64,000 bases of DNA from Ichthyophis bannanicus (GCA_033557465.1 CM066035.1:910005309-910069308); one strand, 5' to 3'; shown: positions 27,960-39,891, numbered from the stretch's first letter. Made by a program: numbers and translations. The notes: generated by a model from the letters alone, not told the origin.

Positions 27960-28900
27960 ATGGGCAGAAGATATCCACCTGGCCTAGCGAAGAACATAGC
28001 CCCTGTTATCGTCACCCTCAAGCCAGGAGCGGAACCAGTGCATGTGAAGCAGAATCCTCTTCCTCGACCAGCTATTGAAGGTATCCACTGCCATCTCATG
28101 AAACTGCAGTATGGACTTCTCAAGGAGTGCCCCCCTTCTCCCAGTTAAGAAACCTGGGACAGGGAATTACCGCCCAGTACAAGAGGCTACTCATTTCACT
28201 GTCCTGAACCTGAAAAAGGCCTTCTTCTGCCCCTACCAGTCAACTTTAGTTTGCTTTTGAATGGCAAGACCCCACAACAGGATGGCGGGGCCAACTCACC
28301 TGGACTTGATTACCCCAAGCTACTATGTGAACCCAGGACACAGGGTTCTTCTTCAGTATGTGAATGACCACCAACTCCAAAAAGTGAATGTCTACAAGCC
28401 ACCAGTGAACTCTTGCACCTTTTAATGAGGCTGGATACACAGTCTCAAGAGCCAAACTGCGATTATGTCAAACAAGTTAAATATCTGGGATTCCAATTGT
28501 CCAACGGAATTCGACGCCTGGGACCAGAACACAAAGAAGCTGTATGCAGTATTCCCACTCCAGCCACCAGGAGGCAAGTGTGAGCCTTCTTGGGTGCCGC
28601 AGGGTACTGTCGTATATGGATCCCCAATTTTGCGCTGCTAGCAAAACCCTTGTATTAAGCTATCAGAGGAATGGAAAAGTCTCCATTGGAATGGGGACTT
28701 GCATAGGATGCAGCCTTTCGATCTTTGAAAAACCGCTCTGATGTGATGTTAGCACCAGCTCTGGGTCTACCAAATGTCCAGAATACCTTTCAGTCTCTAT
28801 GTCCATGAGTCACAAGGAAATGTTCTAGGAGTGTTGACTCAATCTCTTGGATCTTGGCAACGGCCAGTAGCCTATCTGTCAAAACAATTGGATGTAGTTG
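27960..28900 (+). pseudogene. ERV-B reverse transcriptase (heavily broken)
   Basis: Pieces in several frames: 'NIAPVIVTLKPGAEPVHVKQ' (RT start), 'NYRPVQEATHF', an active-site tract near 28,355 that reads Tyr-Val-Asn-Asp, and an RT thumb/connection segment near 28,800 ('SWQRPVAYLSKQLDVVAKGW'). An internal deletion relative to a complete RT is likely, since the stretch between 28,200 and 28,350 is short. The catalytic box has lost one Asp, and several stops and shifts make this non-functional. Confidence 0.8.
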
Positions 28901-29133
28901 CAAAAGGCTGGCCCCCTTGTTTGAGAGCTGTTGCAGCTACAGCCCTCCTAGTGAGAAAAGTTGACAAGCTCACCCCGGGACAAAATCTTCAAGTTACTGT
29001 ACTGCACTTTGTTCTGACCCTCATGGAACACAAAGGAAGTTTTTGGCTCACGCATTCACGGATGTTGTAGTATCCAAGTATGTTGTACAATTGATGGTCA
29101 GTCAAGCTCTGAATCCTGCTGCATTGTTACCAG

Positions 29134-29607
29134 TTGGTCTTGACCCCCCCTGATCATGACTGTCTAGAAACTATGGACACTGTATGCTCAAGTCGCCTGG
29201 ATTTGACTGCTGTTCCTTTGGAGAACCCTGAACGGACTTTCTTTGTAGATGGAAGCAGTCCTATCATCATTAATGGACATTGTTGTGCCGGATATGCGGT
29301 GGTGACCCTTGATCTGGTAGTTGAATCCACAGCTCTGGCCCCAGAAGCTGCAGCACAGAAAGCTGAACTGATCGCCCTCACTAGAGCACTAACAATAGGG
29401 AAAGTGTACACAGATTCCATGTATGCCCTTACAACCTTGCATGCACATGGGGCCCTGTACAAAGAATGCGGGTTGATAACCTCAGGAAACAAGTCCATTA
29501 AGTATGATCCCGAGATATTAAGATTATCAGATGCATACTGCCTGCAGACCTCAGAACTTAGGAAAGGTAGACTGTATGAATGGAATCCTGGAATCTCAGT
29601 AATCTAA
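29134..29607 (+). pseudogene. ERV-B RNase H
   Basis: The frame opens within the pol tether and contains 'ERTFFVDGSSPIIINGHCCA' with the first catalytic Asp, 'AAQKAELIALTRALTIGKV' with the catalytic Glu, and 'YTDSMYALTTLHAHG' with the third Asp. The remainder and almost all of the integrase core are deleted: 'LSDAYCLQTSELRKGRLYEW' already joins to what aligns with the integrase part of ERV-A2. Confidence 0.85.
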
Positions 29608-29679
29608 ACTTTGCCATGAAGTTTACCTGAAGTAGCTCCAGTTCTGAGTTCTTCCTATAGCCCTTCTCAGGATATGTTT

Positions 29680-30045
29680 AGCCCCTACTAAGTCTTTAGG
29701 AGTTTCCCCTTTTGAGATTCTGTATAGGCGACCCCCGCCTATGGTACAAGGAACAAAAGGAGATATGAAACAGATTGGATCTGAAATTACTAGGCAAGAA
29801 CTATTGGTTTTAAGTTCTGTTTTGCAGATTCATCAGCTGCCCATCAACCTCTACATCCTCTCAAGCCTGAAGTCTCGGTGTGGATCAAAGAGTGGAGAAG
29901 GACACCGTTGATATCGCATTGGAAGGGACCTTATGTTGTCATCTTGATAACCCCAACAGCAGTTAAAGTTGCAGAGCTTGAACCTTGGATCCGTCACAGT
30001 CGAGTAAAGCCAGCAGCCGCTCCTGAACTTGGTCATTGAACTTCC
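29680..30045 (+). pseudogene. ERV-B integrase C-terminal part
   Basis: In frames broken by shifts it reads 'KSLGVSPFEILYRRPPP', then the GPY-type segment 'HWKGPYVVILITPTAVKV'. It matches 20,250-20,690 of ERV-A1. The catalytic core is missing. Confidence 0.75.
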
Positions 30046-30119
30046 GTAAATGACCCTGAAACTCCATTGCGGCTCACTTTGCGACGACAACCACTACTGT
30101 AAGAGACTAAGAATCTACA

Positions 30120-30700
30120 ACCCTACTCCTGTCACACGTCGTGGGAGCCAGGGTGCAGTGGAAGCTGTGGGAGAAAGACTTTGGGCAGCCCCGGGGTCCC
30201 TTGGAATGACTTTTGCCGTACTCTCCCCCCTGTGCAGCCTGCATCACTACTACTCAGACTGGAATACAGATTACTCGTCTAAGTTTTATGATGCCACCAC
30301 TAGAAAGACGTCCTGGTGGACAGGTGTAAATGCTCCTGAACATTGTTTAGCACTGGATTATTTGTTAGCAGCTGAAGGTGGAGTGTATGGAAAATTGAAT
30401 TTAACTAACCGTTGTTTGCAGATTGCTAATGAAGGCCAAGTTGTCGAAGACGTAGCCGAACAGATGCGGAAGCAAGCCTATGTGCCAGTCCAGAAATGGC
30501 GTAGACTGGAGCTTGATGGATGGTTTGGTTCCATGTTTTCAGGACTGGGTGACCTGAAAACTCATGTGTCAGTTGTATTATTAATATTGGCTGTGTGCTT
30601 GTTTCTCCTATGTCTCCTACCCCTTTGCTTGCGCACTATAACCTCAGTTATTGGTAGCACTGTGAAGCGGCAGACAACAACTAAAGTGTTGGCTATGTGA
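30120..30700 (+). pseudogene. ERV-B envelope, surface fragment joined to transmembrane subunit end
   Basis: A short surface-type piece ('KTSWWTGVNAPEHC') runs directly into the transmembrane subunit ('ALDYLLAAEGGVYGKLNLTN', 'CLQIANEGQVVEDV'), then a membrane anchor of about 25 hydrophobic residues (near 30,560-30,640) and a short cytoplasmic tail ending 'TTKVLAM'. The large middle of env is deleted. It shows the part of the envelope that ERV-A1 lacks. It is a defective fragment. Confidence 0.8.
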
Positions 30701-30794
30701 CAATATTACCCTATATACCCCAAGATGATGCTGTTACACAAGTATAATATGTGATTTAATTCCCACCCTTTCTAATTTGCGGGTGAGAATAATC

Positions 30795-30805
30795 AAAGGG
30801 GGGAA
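30795..30805 (+). promoter_or_regulatory. Polypurine tract of ERV-B
   Basis: AAAGGGGGGAA lies directly before the 3' LTR-B. It would prime plus-strand DNA synthesis. The same tract precedes the ERV-A2 3' LTR at 37,952-37,962. Confidence 0.85.
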
Positions 30806-30842
30806 TGTGGTAGGCTATGGCCTATATAATAGCCTGTACATG
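30806..30842 (+). repeat. 3' LTR-B of ERV-B, first 37 bases (interrupted)
   Basis: TGTGGTAGGCTATGG... to CATG, identical to 14,410-14,446. It continues after ERV-A2 at 40,494. Confidence 0.92.
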
Positions 30843-31468
30843 TGTGGTAGGCGAAGGCCTATGATCCATGCTGCTTGAACTAAACAGACAGGCCTAAGCA
30901 GCTTGACCTGTAAATGAAGCTTGTGGTTAGGCCCAGAGGAATGAAACCCCCCCCCCTGAATGATGACACCATAGAATTGAAACCTAATTCAGCTTAACTG
31001 AACATAGCTAAGCAGAAACGAAACTTAGAAAAGACAGAAAACAGCTCTAATTGGTATTGATAAGGATGTGAGAAGCTTCTATGGAATTAATTAACTTGCT
31101 GTAAGAAAGGTTACAGTGCCCTGCTTTCCCACATATTCCAGCTGGATAGTGACCTTGGAGTGAACTGACCATTGTAATTGGGACTGAAGGGGGGGAAAGC
31201 AGGTGCTGGGCCCAGTCAAAGGTCCTCATTGGATAGCTACGTAGTGGTATCAGGACCAATAGATGGGATAGAAGGGGTTACTGGGACAAATGAAAAGTTT
31301 GCCTATGTTCAGAATGGAGAAGAACGCTATAAAAGTTGTTGTTTTGCTAGAAACCAGGGCTCAGCCATTTTGAATGTGATTCTGCTTGAGTCTTGTGCAC
31401 AAATAAATGATTTGGACCTTCTGAACAGACTCCTGGGATCATTGGTTTGTTTGCGCTCTGCTGCTACA
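30843..31468 (+). repeat. 5' LTR of ERV-A2
   Basis: About 626 bp, with 'gctataaaagttg' (TATA box near 31,328) and 'acaaataaatga' (polyadenylation signal near 31,400). It has an uninterrupted version of the site ('gctgggcccagtcaaagg', about 31,206) that is occupied by a hAT element in the 3' LTR. Confidence 0.93.
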
Positions 31469-31474
31469 TATTCT

Positions 31475-31494
31475 TGGTGCATTGGAGCTGGGAA
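31475..31494 (+). promoter_or_regulatory. Primer-binding site, tRNA-Gly type, decayed (ERV-A2)
   Basis: TGGTGCATTGG followed by a small insertion and 'tgggaa', in the same position as in ERV-A1. Confidence 0.7.
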
Positions 31495-32035
31495 GGTGTG
31501 GTAGTAGAGGGTATACAGGGCAATATACCACGACTTTCCGCCTCAACAGGTTTGGTCCTGCTGGGCTCGTGCCCTTCCGACGTGGGCTCGGCTCCCAGGC
31601 GCCACCGGTCCAGTTGCATCGGAGGGAGCTGGGCCAGGCCTCGGCGGGTGCTGGACCCAGTCGGAGCCAACACCTCGAACCCGTGGGGGGAGTCCGAGGT
31701 CCAACTCATGCGCTTGCTTGGGAACGGGGACCGGATCCGGTGAGTATAGTTTTCTTGGTATGTCTAGACAGATGAGTCAGATCTGCAGCTTGAAACTTGT
31801 AAACTTGTAACTTGAAAGGCCTTGAAACTTGGAACTTGATTTTGACTTTGATTTTGGTAAAGAGAGCTCTCAAGACGGTCCGATTAACCCTGCATAGGCA
31901 TAGTGTATGCGCGGGGCGAAACCACCGTCTTCTTGATTTTGACTTTGATTCTGAATTTGATAGCCTAGTCAGAAGAGACAGGACTGGGCATTTTGGGATA
32001 CGTTGCTAGCATGTTTGTCGTTTGTCTATGTGTCT
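31495..32035 (+). other. ERV-A2 leader
   Basis: Aligns with 15,290-15,870 of ERV-A1, including the splice donor CCG-GTGAGTATAG near 31,738. It has only one copy of the 'gtgtatgcgcggggcgaaac' unit that is doubled in ERV-A1. Short frames in it are not conserved between the copies. Confidence 0.7.
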
Positions 32036-33690
32036 TTGTTTAATATAAGATTATATTCTGTTGGGTAATTTATGACAATTTACCGCTTGACTCACTGAAA
32101 AATCAAGAACATGTCTCACCCAGTCAGCTTTTCCTACAGTGCAGAGTGAGACTGACAAGGGGCGTGTCTGTGCAGAGGTGCCTTTTAACCCTATGAAGGC
32201 ATGTTTTCAACGTTTTGCTGCTGGGCTAATTGGAGTTATTTTAGGGCAATTATTCACTTTGTTTTAATAGTGATGTTCCTTCTACTATGGTCAGGTATTA
32301 TATACCATTCAATAGGAATATTTAGTCAGAATTTTAGTTTTGAAGGTCGTATTAACCTCATCGGAGCTCCGTAAACTGTTTTTAGTTATATTCTCTGCTC
32401 TGTCCGTCGTTTTAGTGTGCAGGGTGAGATTACTTACTCTGGTCAGATAGGCTGCTAGGTATAATACATTTGGGGGCTTAGCTTTGCCCTGTGTTTTATG
32501 GTTCAAACAGAAATGATAGAGAAACTAAGCAAACTGCTTTTGTTTGTTTTTCCTTTGACCCTCAAAAATAGAGGTTAAGAACCTTGGGGGACGGTGCGGC
32601 ATTCTGGGTTGGAAGTGTACCAGATTGCAACCCGAGAATGAATGGTTTAAATTCTGAGTGAATAAGTAATTATGTTAGGATACAAGTATAAGTCATTTGA
32701 ATGCATGCTTCCCCATACTGTAAGATTTAAGGTAATTACTTTGAATTGTTAAACTCTGTACTAGTGACTAATGAAGACCTTTACAATTCAAGATAAATTC
32801 ATTTGTTTTTCTGTATTTGAATTTTGTGTGTCCGTGTCCAGAGGAAAAGGGGTACTTTGTTTTTTTAAATTTCAAGCCGTTATTTCCTGATATACTGTGG
32901 CAAGCACCTGATAGAAGACATATTTATTGTTAAAAAGAGGGTGTATATGCATTCTAGATATCCACCAACGCTATGGAAAAGTATCCATTTCATGTCTCTT
33001 GAATATCTGCTTTCTGAACTGTAAGATTTAATAAAAATAAAATAATAATTTCTTTTGCAGAGACATGCAGACTACGGCTGGCAGTTAGTTTCCATGCTAA
33101 GTAATTTCATTCCAGTCATACGTAACAGATAGCTATAGTTCTCTCTATAAGAATAGATGTTATAACATGTTGCAAAATAATAGTTTTATATTTTAAGAAC
33201 TGTATCTAAATTGTATGTCTGTGCTTAATCTAAGCTTATGTTTTCTGCCTGCCCTATGTTTCCAGTAATAATAAGGTTTTTTTAATAAGTTTCTTTTCAA
33301 GTATGATCAAGAATTTCAGTAAGGGATTTACTGAAGACTATGGTAATAAAATGTCTCTGTCCCAATTAGGAATGCTATGTGAAAGGGAGTGGCTTCTGCT
33401 AGTTGCTCCATATTTTCTTAGTTCACCATATTTTGCCCCAGAATCTCTAGATATCCCGTCCCGTCAGTTTCTCTCCCTGTAAGCAACTCCCCAAGAAGCC
33501 CCGGCTCCGTTCAGAGTGCTCAAGGGGGGGGAGGGGGCCCAGTCCACCAATGATGTCACCCCCCGGTAGGCGTGAACTAATGTGCCCACAGCAGAGAAGT
33601 AGAACATTAAAAAAAAAAGAAAAAAAAACCCCTCCCGGATAGAGCGCTGCTAGGAGAAACAGCGTGGGCCTAGGGCAGGGGGGGGGGACT
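32036..33690 (+). other. AT-rich stretch in place of gag, unidentified
   Basis: About 1.6 kb with no frame over 70 codons and no gag motif. It has no counterpart in ERV-A1 or ERV-B in this window. It could be decayed gag or foreign DNA. No terminus was seen. Confidence 0.4.
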
Positions 33691-34850
33691 CCTCCCTGTA
33701 GATTCCCAAGTAGTTTGCCAGCCAGTCAGCTGACCAGACTTGTTTAGGTGCCTTTCCCTCTGCCACTGATTTACTGAACTGAAAGCTTTAGGATTTAATT
33801 GAACAAATGAACAATATTATTCAGGAGAATTTGCATTTTTGTCAGTCAGTCCCAGAGAGATATAAAACAGGAATTACAGAAACTGGATGGATTTGCGGGC
33901 ATGATAGTTAATGGAAGTTGATCAGAAAGTATGTGAATTGTTGACTGTGACAGAGAAAGTAAGTGTAAAGATGGAGAAGAGAACAGATCTTCTTGCTGAT
34001 ACTTTAGTTGAATGATGTGGAGGAGGTTATCCTGATCGAAGGAGCAGAGGAAGTAAAAACTGGGTGCGAATCAGTGTGCCCATTGCAGAAAAGAAGGACA
34101 TTAGAGAAGTGAATGCCCGTATCTTGACTCCACCCCCAGGGGGGAGGAGGGAGTACTTGATTGCAGAGTCATAGAAAAATTAAACCGAGCACAGTGTTCT
34201 AGCAAGAAAAGAAAGCAGCTATAAAGTAAGTAGCAGCCGGAGAGGGCTACAGCATGAATGAAGACTAGGCCAGACCAGACTCTTAAGTTTTCCTGGGTCC
34301 CCAGGAGCCTATGGTCAGTTTGGAAATAGGGGACCAATATATGGACTTTATGGGGGATACAGGAGCAGAATACTAAAGCCAGTAGCCCCTGTGTTTTTCT
34401 CGATGTATCACCATTATCAGAGCTACTGGGGCTAAGGCCACAAAGCCTTTTCTGCAGAACCGCATGTGTGAACTAGGGGGACAGAAAATAATGCACCAGT
34501 TCCTGTATATGCCTGAGTGCCCTATTCCACTTTTTGGAGCCGAAGATCTGCTTGCAAAGCTTCAGGCACAGATATCCTTTGCTGAAGAGAGAGAAATGCA
34601 AATGACTGTGAACCCAAAGCCTGCTCGATTGTTGGTGCTGACTGTTCCCCGAGAAGAGGAGTGGCGGTTCTATAGCGCACCTCCACTCAAGTCAACAAGT
34701 TCCTGTATACCTACCAACCCTATAGCCCCACCTGGAGTATGGGCAGAAGATAATCCACCTGGCCTAGCGAAGAACATAGCCCCTGTCATCGTCACCCTCA
34801 AGCCAGAAGTGGAACTAGTGCATGTGAAGCAGTATCCTCTTCCCTGATCA
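33691..34850 (+). pseudogene. ERV-A2 gag end and protease
   Basis: The gag end is unreadable. The protease active site (Asp-Thr-Gly-Ala near 34,360) is followed two codons later by the same TAA seen in ERV-B. The frame at 34,464-34,847 then gives 'QFLYMPECPIPLFGAEDLLA' and the start of RT ('NIAPVIVTLKPEVELVHVKQ'). Confidence 0.8.
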
Positions 34851-35650
34851 GCCATTGCAGGAATCCACTGCCATTTAATGAAACTGCTGAAGTATGGACT
34901 TCTCAAGGAATGTCAGTCACCTTGGAACACTCCCCTTCTCCCAGTGAAGAAGCCTGGGACAGGGGATTATCGTCCAGTACAGGACCTGAGCCCAAGACCC
35001 CACTACAGGAAGGCGGGGCCAACTCACCTCGACAAGATTACCTCAAGGATTCAAGAACTCGCCTCACTCAGCAAAAGATTTGACAAGTTATCCAGTAATT
35101 CCAGGAGAAAGAATTCTACTTCAATATGTGGACAACTTGCTCATAACCACCAACTCAGAAAGTGAATGTCTACAAGCCACCAGTGAACTCTTGCACCTTT
35201 TTAATGAGGCTGGATACAAAGTCTCAAGAGCTAAGGTGCAATTATGCCAAACAAGTTAAATACCTAGGATTCCAGTTGTCCAGCAGAATTTGACGACTGG
35301 GACCAGAATGCAAAGAAGCTGTATGCAGTATTCCTATTCCAACCACCAGGAGGCAAGTGAGAGCCTTCTTGGGTGCCACAGAGTATGTTGTATATGGATC
35401 CCCAATTTTGCGCTGCTAGCAAAACCATTGTATCAAGCTACCAAAGGAATGGAAAAGTCTCCATTGGAATGGGGACTTGAACAGGATGCAGCCTTTTGAT
35501 CTTTGAAAACCACTCTGATGTTGTCACCAATTCTGGGTCTACCAGATGTCCAGAAAACCTTTCAGTCTCTATGTTCATGAGTCACAAGGAAATGTTCTAG
35601 GAGTGTTGACTCAATCTCTTGGACCTTATTTGAGAAGCTGTTACAGCTAC
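34851..35650 (+). pseudogene. ERV-A2 reverse transcriptase (broken)
   Basis: '[20 protein letters not shown]' and '[11 protein letters not shown]' belong to the RT fingers. The active-site tract near 35,120 reads Tyr-Val-Asp-Asn, with the second Asp changed. Later parts, including 'MDPQFCAASKTIVSSYQRNG'-like sequence, are spread over three frames. A deletion between fingers and active site is likely, as in ERV-B. Confidence 0.75.
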
Positions 35651-35879
35651 AGCCTTCCTAGTGAGCAAAACTAACAAGATCACTTTGAGACAGAATCTTC
35701 CAGTTACTGTACCACACTCTGTTCTAACCAATATGAAACACAAAGGAAACTACTAGCTAACAAATCTACGAATGTTGAAGTATCAGAGTATGTTGCGTGA
35801 AAACCCCCAGATACAACTGAAGGTCAGTCAAGCTTTGAATCCTGCTATGTTGTTACCAGTTGGTCTTGATCCCCTGATC

Positions 35880-36300
35880 ATGACTGTTTAGAAATTATGG
35901 ACACTGTATTCTCAAGCCGCCTGGATTTGACTGATGTCCCTCTGGAGAACCCTGAACAGACTTTCTTTGTGGCTGAAGGCAGTTTCATCATCAATGGACA
36001 TTGCTGTGCTAGATATGCAGTGGTGACCCCTGATTTGGTAGTTGAGTCCTCAGCCCTGGCCCCAGAAACTTGAACACAGAAAGCTGAACTGAACTGATAG
36101 CCCTCACTAGAGCACTAACAATAGGAAAAGGGCTCTGTCTAAATGTGTACCCAGATTCTAAGTATGCCCTTACAACCTTGCATGCACATGGGACCCTATA
36201 CAAATAATGAGGGTGGATAACCTTAGGAAGCAAGTCCATTAAGTATGGCCCCAAGATATTGACATTATCAGGTGCATACTACCTACAGCTTTCAAAACTT
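35880..36300 (+). pseudogene. ERV-A2 RNase H (broken)
   Basis: Aligns base for base with 29,150-29,560 of ERV-B, but with several stops and a duplicated 'ctgaactgaactga'. No open frame covers it. Confidence 0.7.
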
Positions 36301-36924
36301 TAGGAAAAGTAGAATGTATGAATAGAACCTTGAAATCTCAGTTGTCCAAACTTTGCCAAGAGGTTTACCTGAGGTGGCCCCAGGTTCTTCCTATAGCCCT
36401 TCTTAGGATATACTTAGCCCCTGCTAAGTCTTTAGGAGTTCCCCCTTTTGAGAGTCTGAGAATCTGTAGCCTATTTATAGGGAATAAAAGGAGATGTGAG
36501 ACAGATAGGATCTGAAATTATTAGACATGAACTATTGGTTTTAAGTTCTGTTTTGCAGAGTCTTCATACCTGGGTACACAATCGATTACCCATCAATTTG
36601 CCTGAACCCCTGCATCCTTTCAAGCCTGGAGTCTCGGTGTGGATCAAAGAGTGGAGAAGGATACCGTTAGCCCTGCATTGGAAGGGACCCTATGTTGTCA
36701 TCCTGTCAACTCCAACTGCAGTAAAAGTCGCAGAATTCGAACTTTGGATCCATCATAGTCGAGTAAAGCCAGCAACTGTTTCTGAACCTGATCACTGGAC
36801 TACTGTACAGCATCCTGAGACTCCATTGCGCCTCACCCTACGACGAAACTGCACTATTTCAAGACTGTCTGTTTATCTGAAGGTAAGCCTCGCATCTGGA
36901 GAAAGCTGCAATCATCAGAAATAG
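36300..36924 (+). pseudogene. ERV-A2 integrase, partial
   Basis: The core is deleted. 'NRTLKSQLSKLCQEVYLRWP' joins RNase H to the segment after the catalytic Glu, and the second frame carries 'HWKGPYVVILSTPTAVKVAE' and 'LRLTLRRN'. This is the same deletion outline as in ERV-B. Confidence 0.8.
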
Positions 36925-37194
36925 ACTGTGTTGTGTTAAGGAATTGAGTCTTCTAAGAGACTGTGTTCAAATGCTCTGAGAACAAAAACTGTTTTGATCT
37001 CCTAAAAAGTGAACTGCTCTAAGGAGGCAATAGCCTGAGAGACTTAATAGCCTGAGAGACTGTACTATGATATTTTAAGAACCTGAGACATCCCAGAGGA
37101 CAGTGATACTTTGGAATCTACAGCCCTACTCCTGCCACAAAGCTGGTAGGTCTACGTACGGCAGAAGCTTGAGGATCTACAATCAACTCTACAT
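36925..37194 (+). other. ERV-A2 pol-env spacer
   Basis: Noncoding. It includes repeated 'agcctgagagact' units near 37,030-37,060 and 'gatctacaatcaactctaca', as in the ERV-A1 spacer. Confidence 0.5.
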
Positions 37195-37862
37195 TTGTTA
37201 TCTATTGTGGAAGCCGACAGTTCCACCAGCTTTCCAGAGACTATGCCCATTATGAATTCTTATTATTGCTTTATTTCAGCAGCAGCCTTGGGGTGCTTTG
37301 AAATGACTTTTGCTTTACCTCCCTGTGCAGCCTGTATAAGTACCACGCGAACTGGGCTGAAGGTTCCTTATGCCTCCCAGAACTTGTTTCTTGAACTTGC
37401 TGGAGCAGTAGCATCTAGTCTCCACATTTATGACTGTTTCTTTGTGGAGGAACCAAGATGGGAGATCAGTGGCCTTGGGAGGCTCAAGAACTAAATTATT
37501 CCATCCCTTACAATCAGACTGATTTACATAATACTACTAGTGAGTGGGTATTGGCCCACCCCATTGTTGACAGTTTGTGTTTTGTTCGCACCGGACCACA
37601 ATTTGCTATGAAGATTGGACAGCTGGACTGTCTAAATCAGAAGTTTTACAACAGCACAACAAAGAAGACATCTTGGTGGTCCGGCATAAATGCTCCTGAA
37701 CCTTCTACTCCTTTAGTTCTTTTTTCCACTCTTGCCAAACTATGGACTCTGACTATCTGCTTGTTGCTCCCTTGTTTCTTGCCACTTTGCTTGCGAATGA
37801 TAACTTCAGTTATTAATAACACTGTAGAACGTAAGGCAGCTACAAAGATACTAGCTATGTGA
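37195..37862 (+). pseudogene. ERV-A2 envelope (two large deletions)
   Basis: A signal-peptide-like start and 'FALPPCAACISTTRTGLKV' join directly to the middle of the surface subunit ('PYASQNLFLELAGAVASSLH'). A frame change near 37,458 leads into 'MGDQWPWEAQELNYSIPYNQ' and 'KKTSWWSGINAPEPST'. This then jumps to the membrane anchor and tail ('MITSVINNTVERKAATKILA'). The furin site, fusion peptide and most of the transmembrane subunit are missing. Confidence 0.85.
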
Positions 37863-39059
37863 AACTACTACCCTATACCACAGAGTGATACATTTACCTA
37901 GTATTATGTGATTTGATTCTCACCCTTTCTCACTTGCGGGTGAGAATAATCAAAGGGGGGAATGTGGTAGGCGAAGGCCTATGATCCATGCTGCTTGAAC
38001 TAAACAGACAGGCCTAAGCAGCTTGACCTGTAAATGAAGCTTGTGGTTAGGCCCAGAGGAATGAAACCCCCCCCCTGAATGATGACACCATAGAATTGAA
38101 ACCTAATTCAGCTTAACTGAACATAGCTAAGCAGAAACAGACAGAAAACAGCTCTAATTGGTATTGATAAGGATGTGAGAAGCTTCTATGGAATTAACTT
38201 GCTGTAAGAAAGGTTACAGTGCCCTGCTTTCCCACATATTCCAGCTGGATAGTGACCTTGGAGTGAACTGACCATTGTAATTGGGACTGAAGGGGGGGAA
38301 AGCAGGTGCTGAGCCTAGGGTTGCCAACTTTTTCACCGAGAAAAACCCGACACCTGTGGCTTGCCATGCTCCACCCATTCTCCGCCCCTAGTCCCACCCC
38401 TGCCCCGCCCCCAGCCCCACCCACAAAACTTTCCGAGGATACGTGTAGGCTAACTTCCTTGGTCAGATAATAATTAAACTGGGAACCCCAAAATCCAAAC
38501 ATGAAATGTACAACACTGGAGAAATAAAACTATAAAGTAATTTCCTCTTGCACTAAAGAAAAACGCAAAGATGTTAGCAATACACACTTCCCAGACCAGA
38601 CATATTCCAGTTAATAAATTCAAAATAAAAAGTATTTTTCTACCTTCTGTTTGGGCGTTTTATTTTTCAGTTGCAATTGCTCCAGTCACTTTCTTCTGGT
38701 TTCTTTGTGTCTTCTGCGAACTATCCATTTGTCCTTTCTTCTCTTTTAGATGTTTTCCATTCTTTCTCTATTTCTGCTTTAACATACTGATTGTTTCCCT
38801 TTTGCTCTTTCCCCCAATTCTTTCCTTATTCCTTTATCATCCGTTTAAATTTCACCCTTCCATTCTCAAGCCCCTCTTACTCTCCCAATACCGGCCCATC
38901 ATAGACTTTTCTTCCACACAAAATATTTTTCCCCTCTCCATTCTCATTCCCCATCCATTCTAGTCCTCCCCCCAAATCAATTCCCTTATAGTTCTAGGCC
39001 CACCCAGCATCCACTCCCTTCTAGTCCCATTCTCCCATGCCCCACATCAGCCCATTTCC

Positions 39060-39880
39060 AGTCCTATTCCAGCTCTTCATCAGCCCATTTCCAGTGCTAG
39101 CCCTCACATCACAGGCCATTTCCAGTCCTAGCTCCCCCCCCCCAATCACAGCCCATTTCCAGTCCAAGTCCCCCATCACAGCCTATTTCCAGTCCTAGGC
39201 CCCCCCCCACCATCACAGCCCATTTGCAGTCCGAGTCCCCCCGCACCATCACAGCCCATTTGCAGTCCGAGTCCCCCCGCACCATCACAACCCATTTGCA
39301 GTCCTAGCCCCCCTAATCACAGCCTATTTCCAGTCCAAGATCCCCCTTCCTCCACCATAGCCCATTTCCAGTCCAGGTCCCCTCCACCCCCATCACAACC
39401 CATTTCCAGTCCATGTCCCCCCCCCCATAACCCTTTTACAGTCCAGGTACCCCCCATCACAGCCTATTTCCAGTCCAAGTTCCCCCCCCCCCATAGCCCT
39501 TTTCTGGTCCAGGTCCCCTCCACCCCCATCACAACCCATTTCCAGTCCATGTCCCCCCAATAACCCTTTTACAGTCCAGGTTCCCCCCCCCATCACAGCC
39601 TTTTTCCAGTCCAAGTCCCCCCCTTAGCCCTTTTCCAGTCCAAGTCCCACCCCCTTATTCCTTTTCCAGTCCAAGTCCCCCCCCTTAGCCCTTTTCCAGT
39701 CCGTCCCCCCCTTAGCCCTTTTCCAGTCCAAGTCCCCCCCCCCTTAGCCCTTTTCCAGTCCAGGTCCCCCCCCTTAGCCCTTATCCAGTCCAAGTCCCCC
39801 CCCCTTAGCCATTTTCCAGTCCAGGTCCCCCCCATCACAGCCAATGCAGTCCTTGCCCCCCCCAACCAGCATTGCGGCTG
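39060..39880 (-). repeat. C-rich minisatellite in copy 3 (G-rich on the minus strand)
   Basis: About 25-30 units of 25-35 bp around 'cccatttccagtccaagtcc', separated by C runs up to 9 long. Longer than the copy 2 array. Confidence 0.88.
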
Positions 39881-39891
39881 TCTGAGGCTTC

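Noticed and set aside
39060..39880. CRISPR-like spaced repeats
   Set aside because: Units are continuous and imperfect with C runs, no unique spacers, and the genome is eukaryotic.
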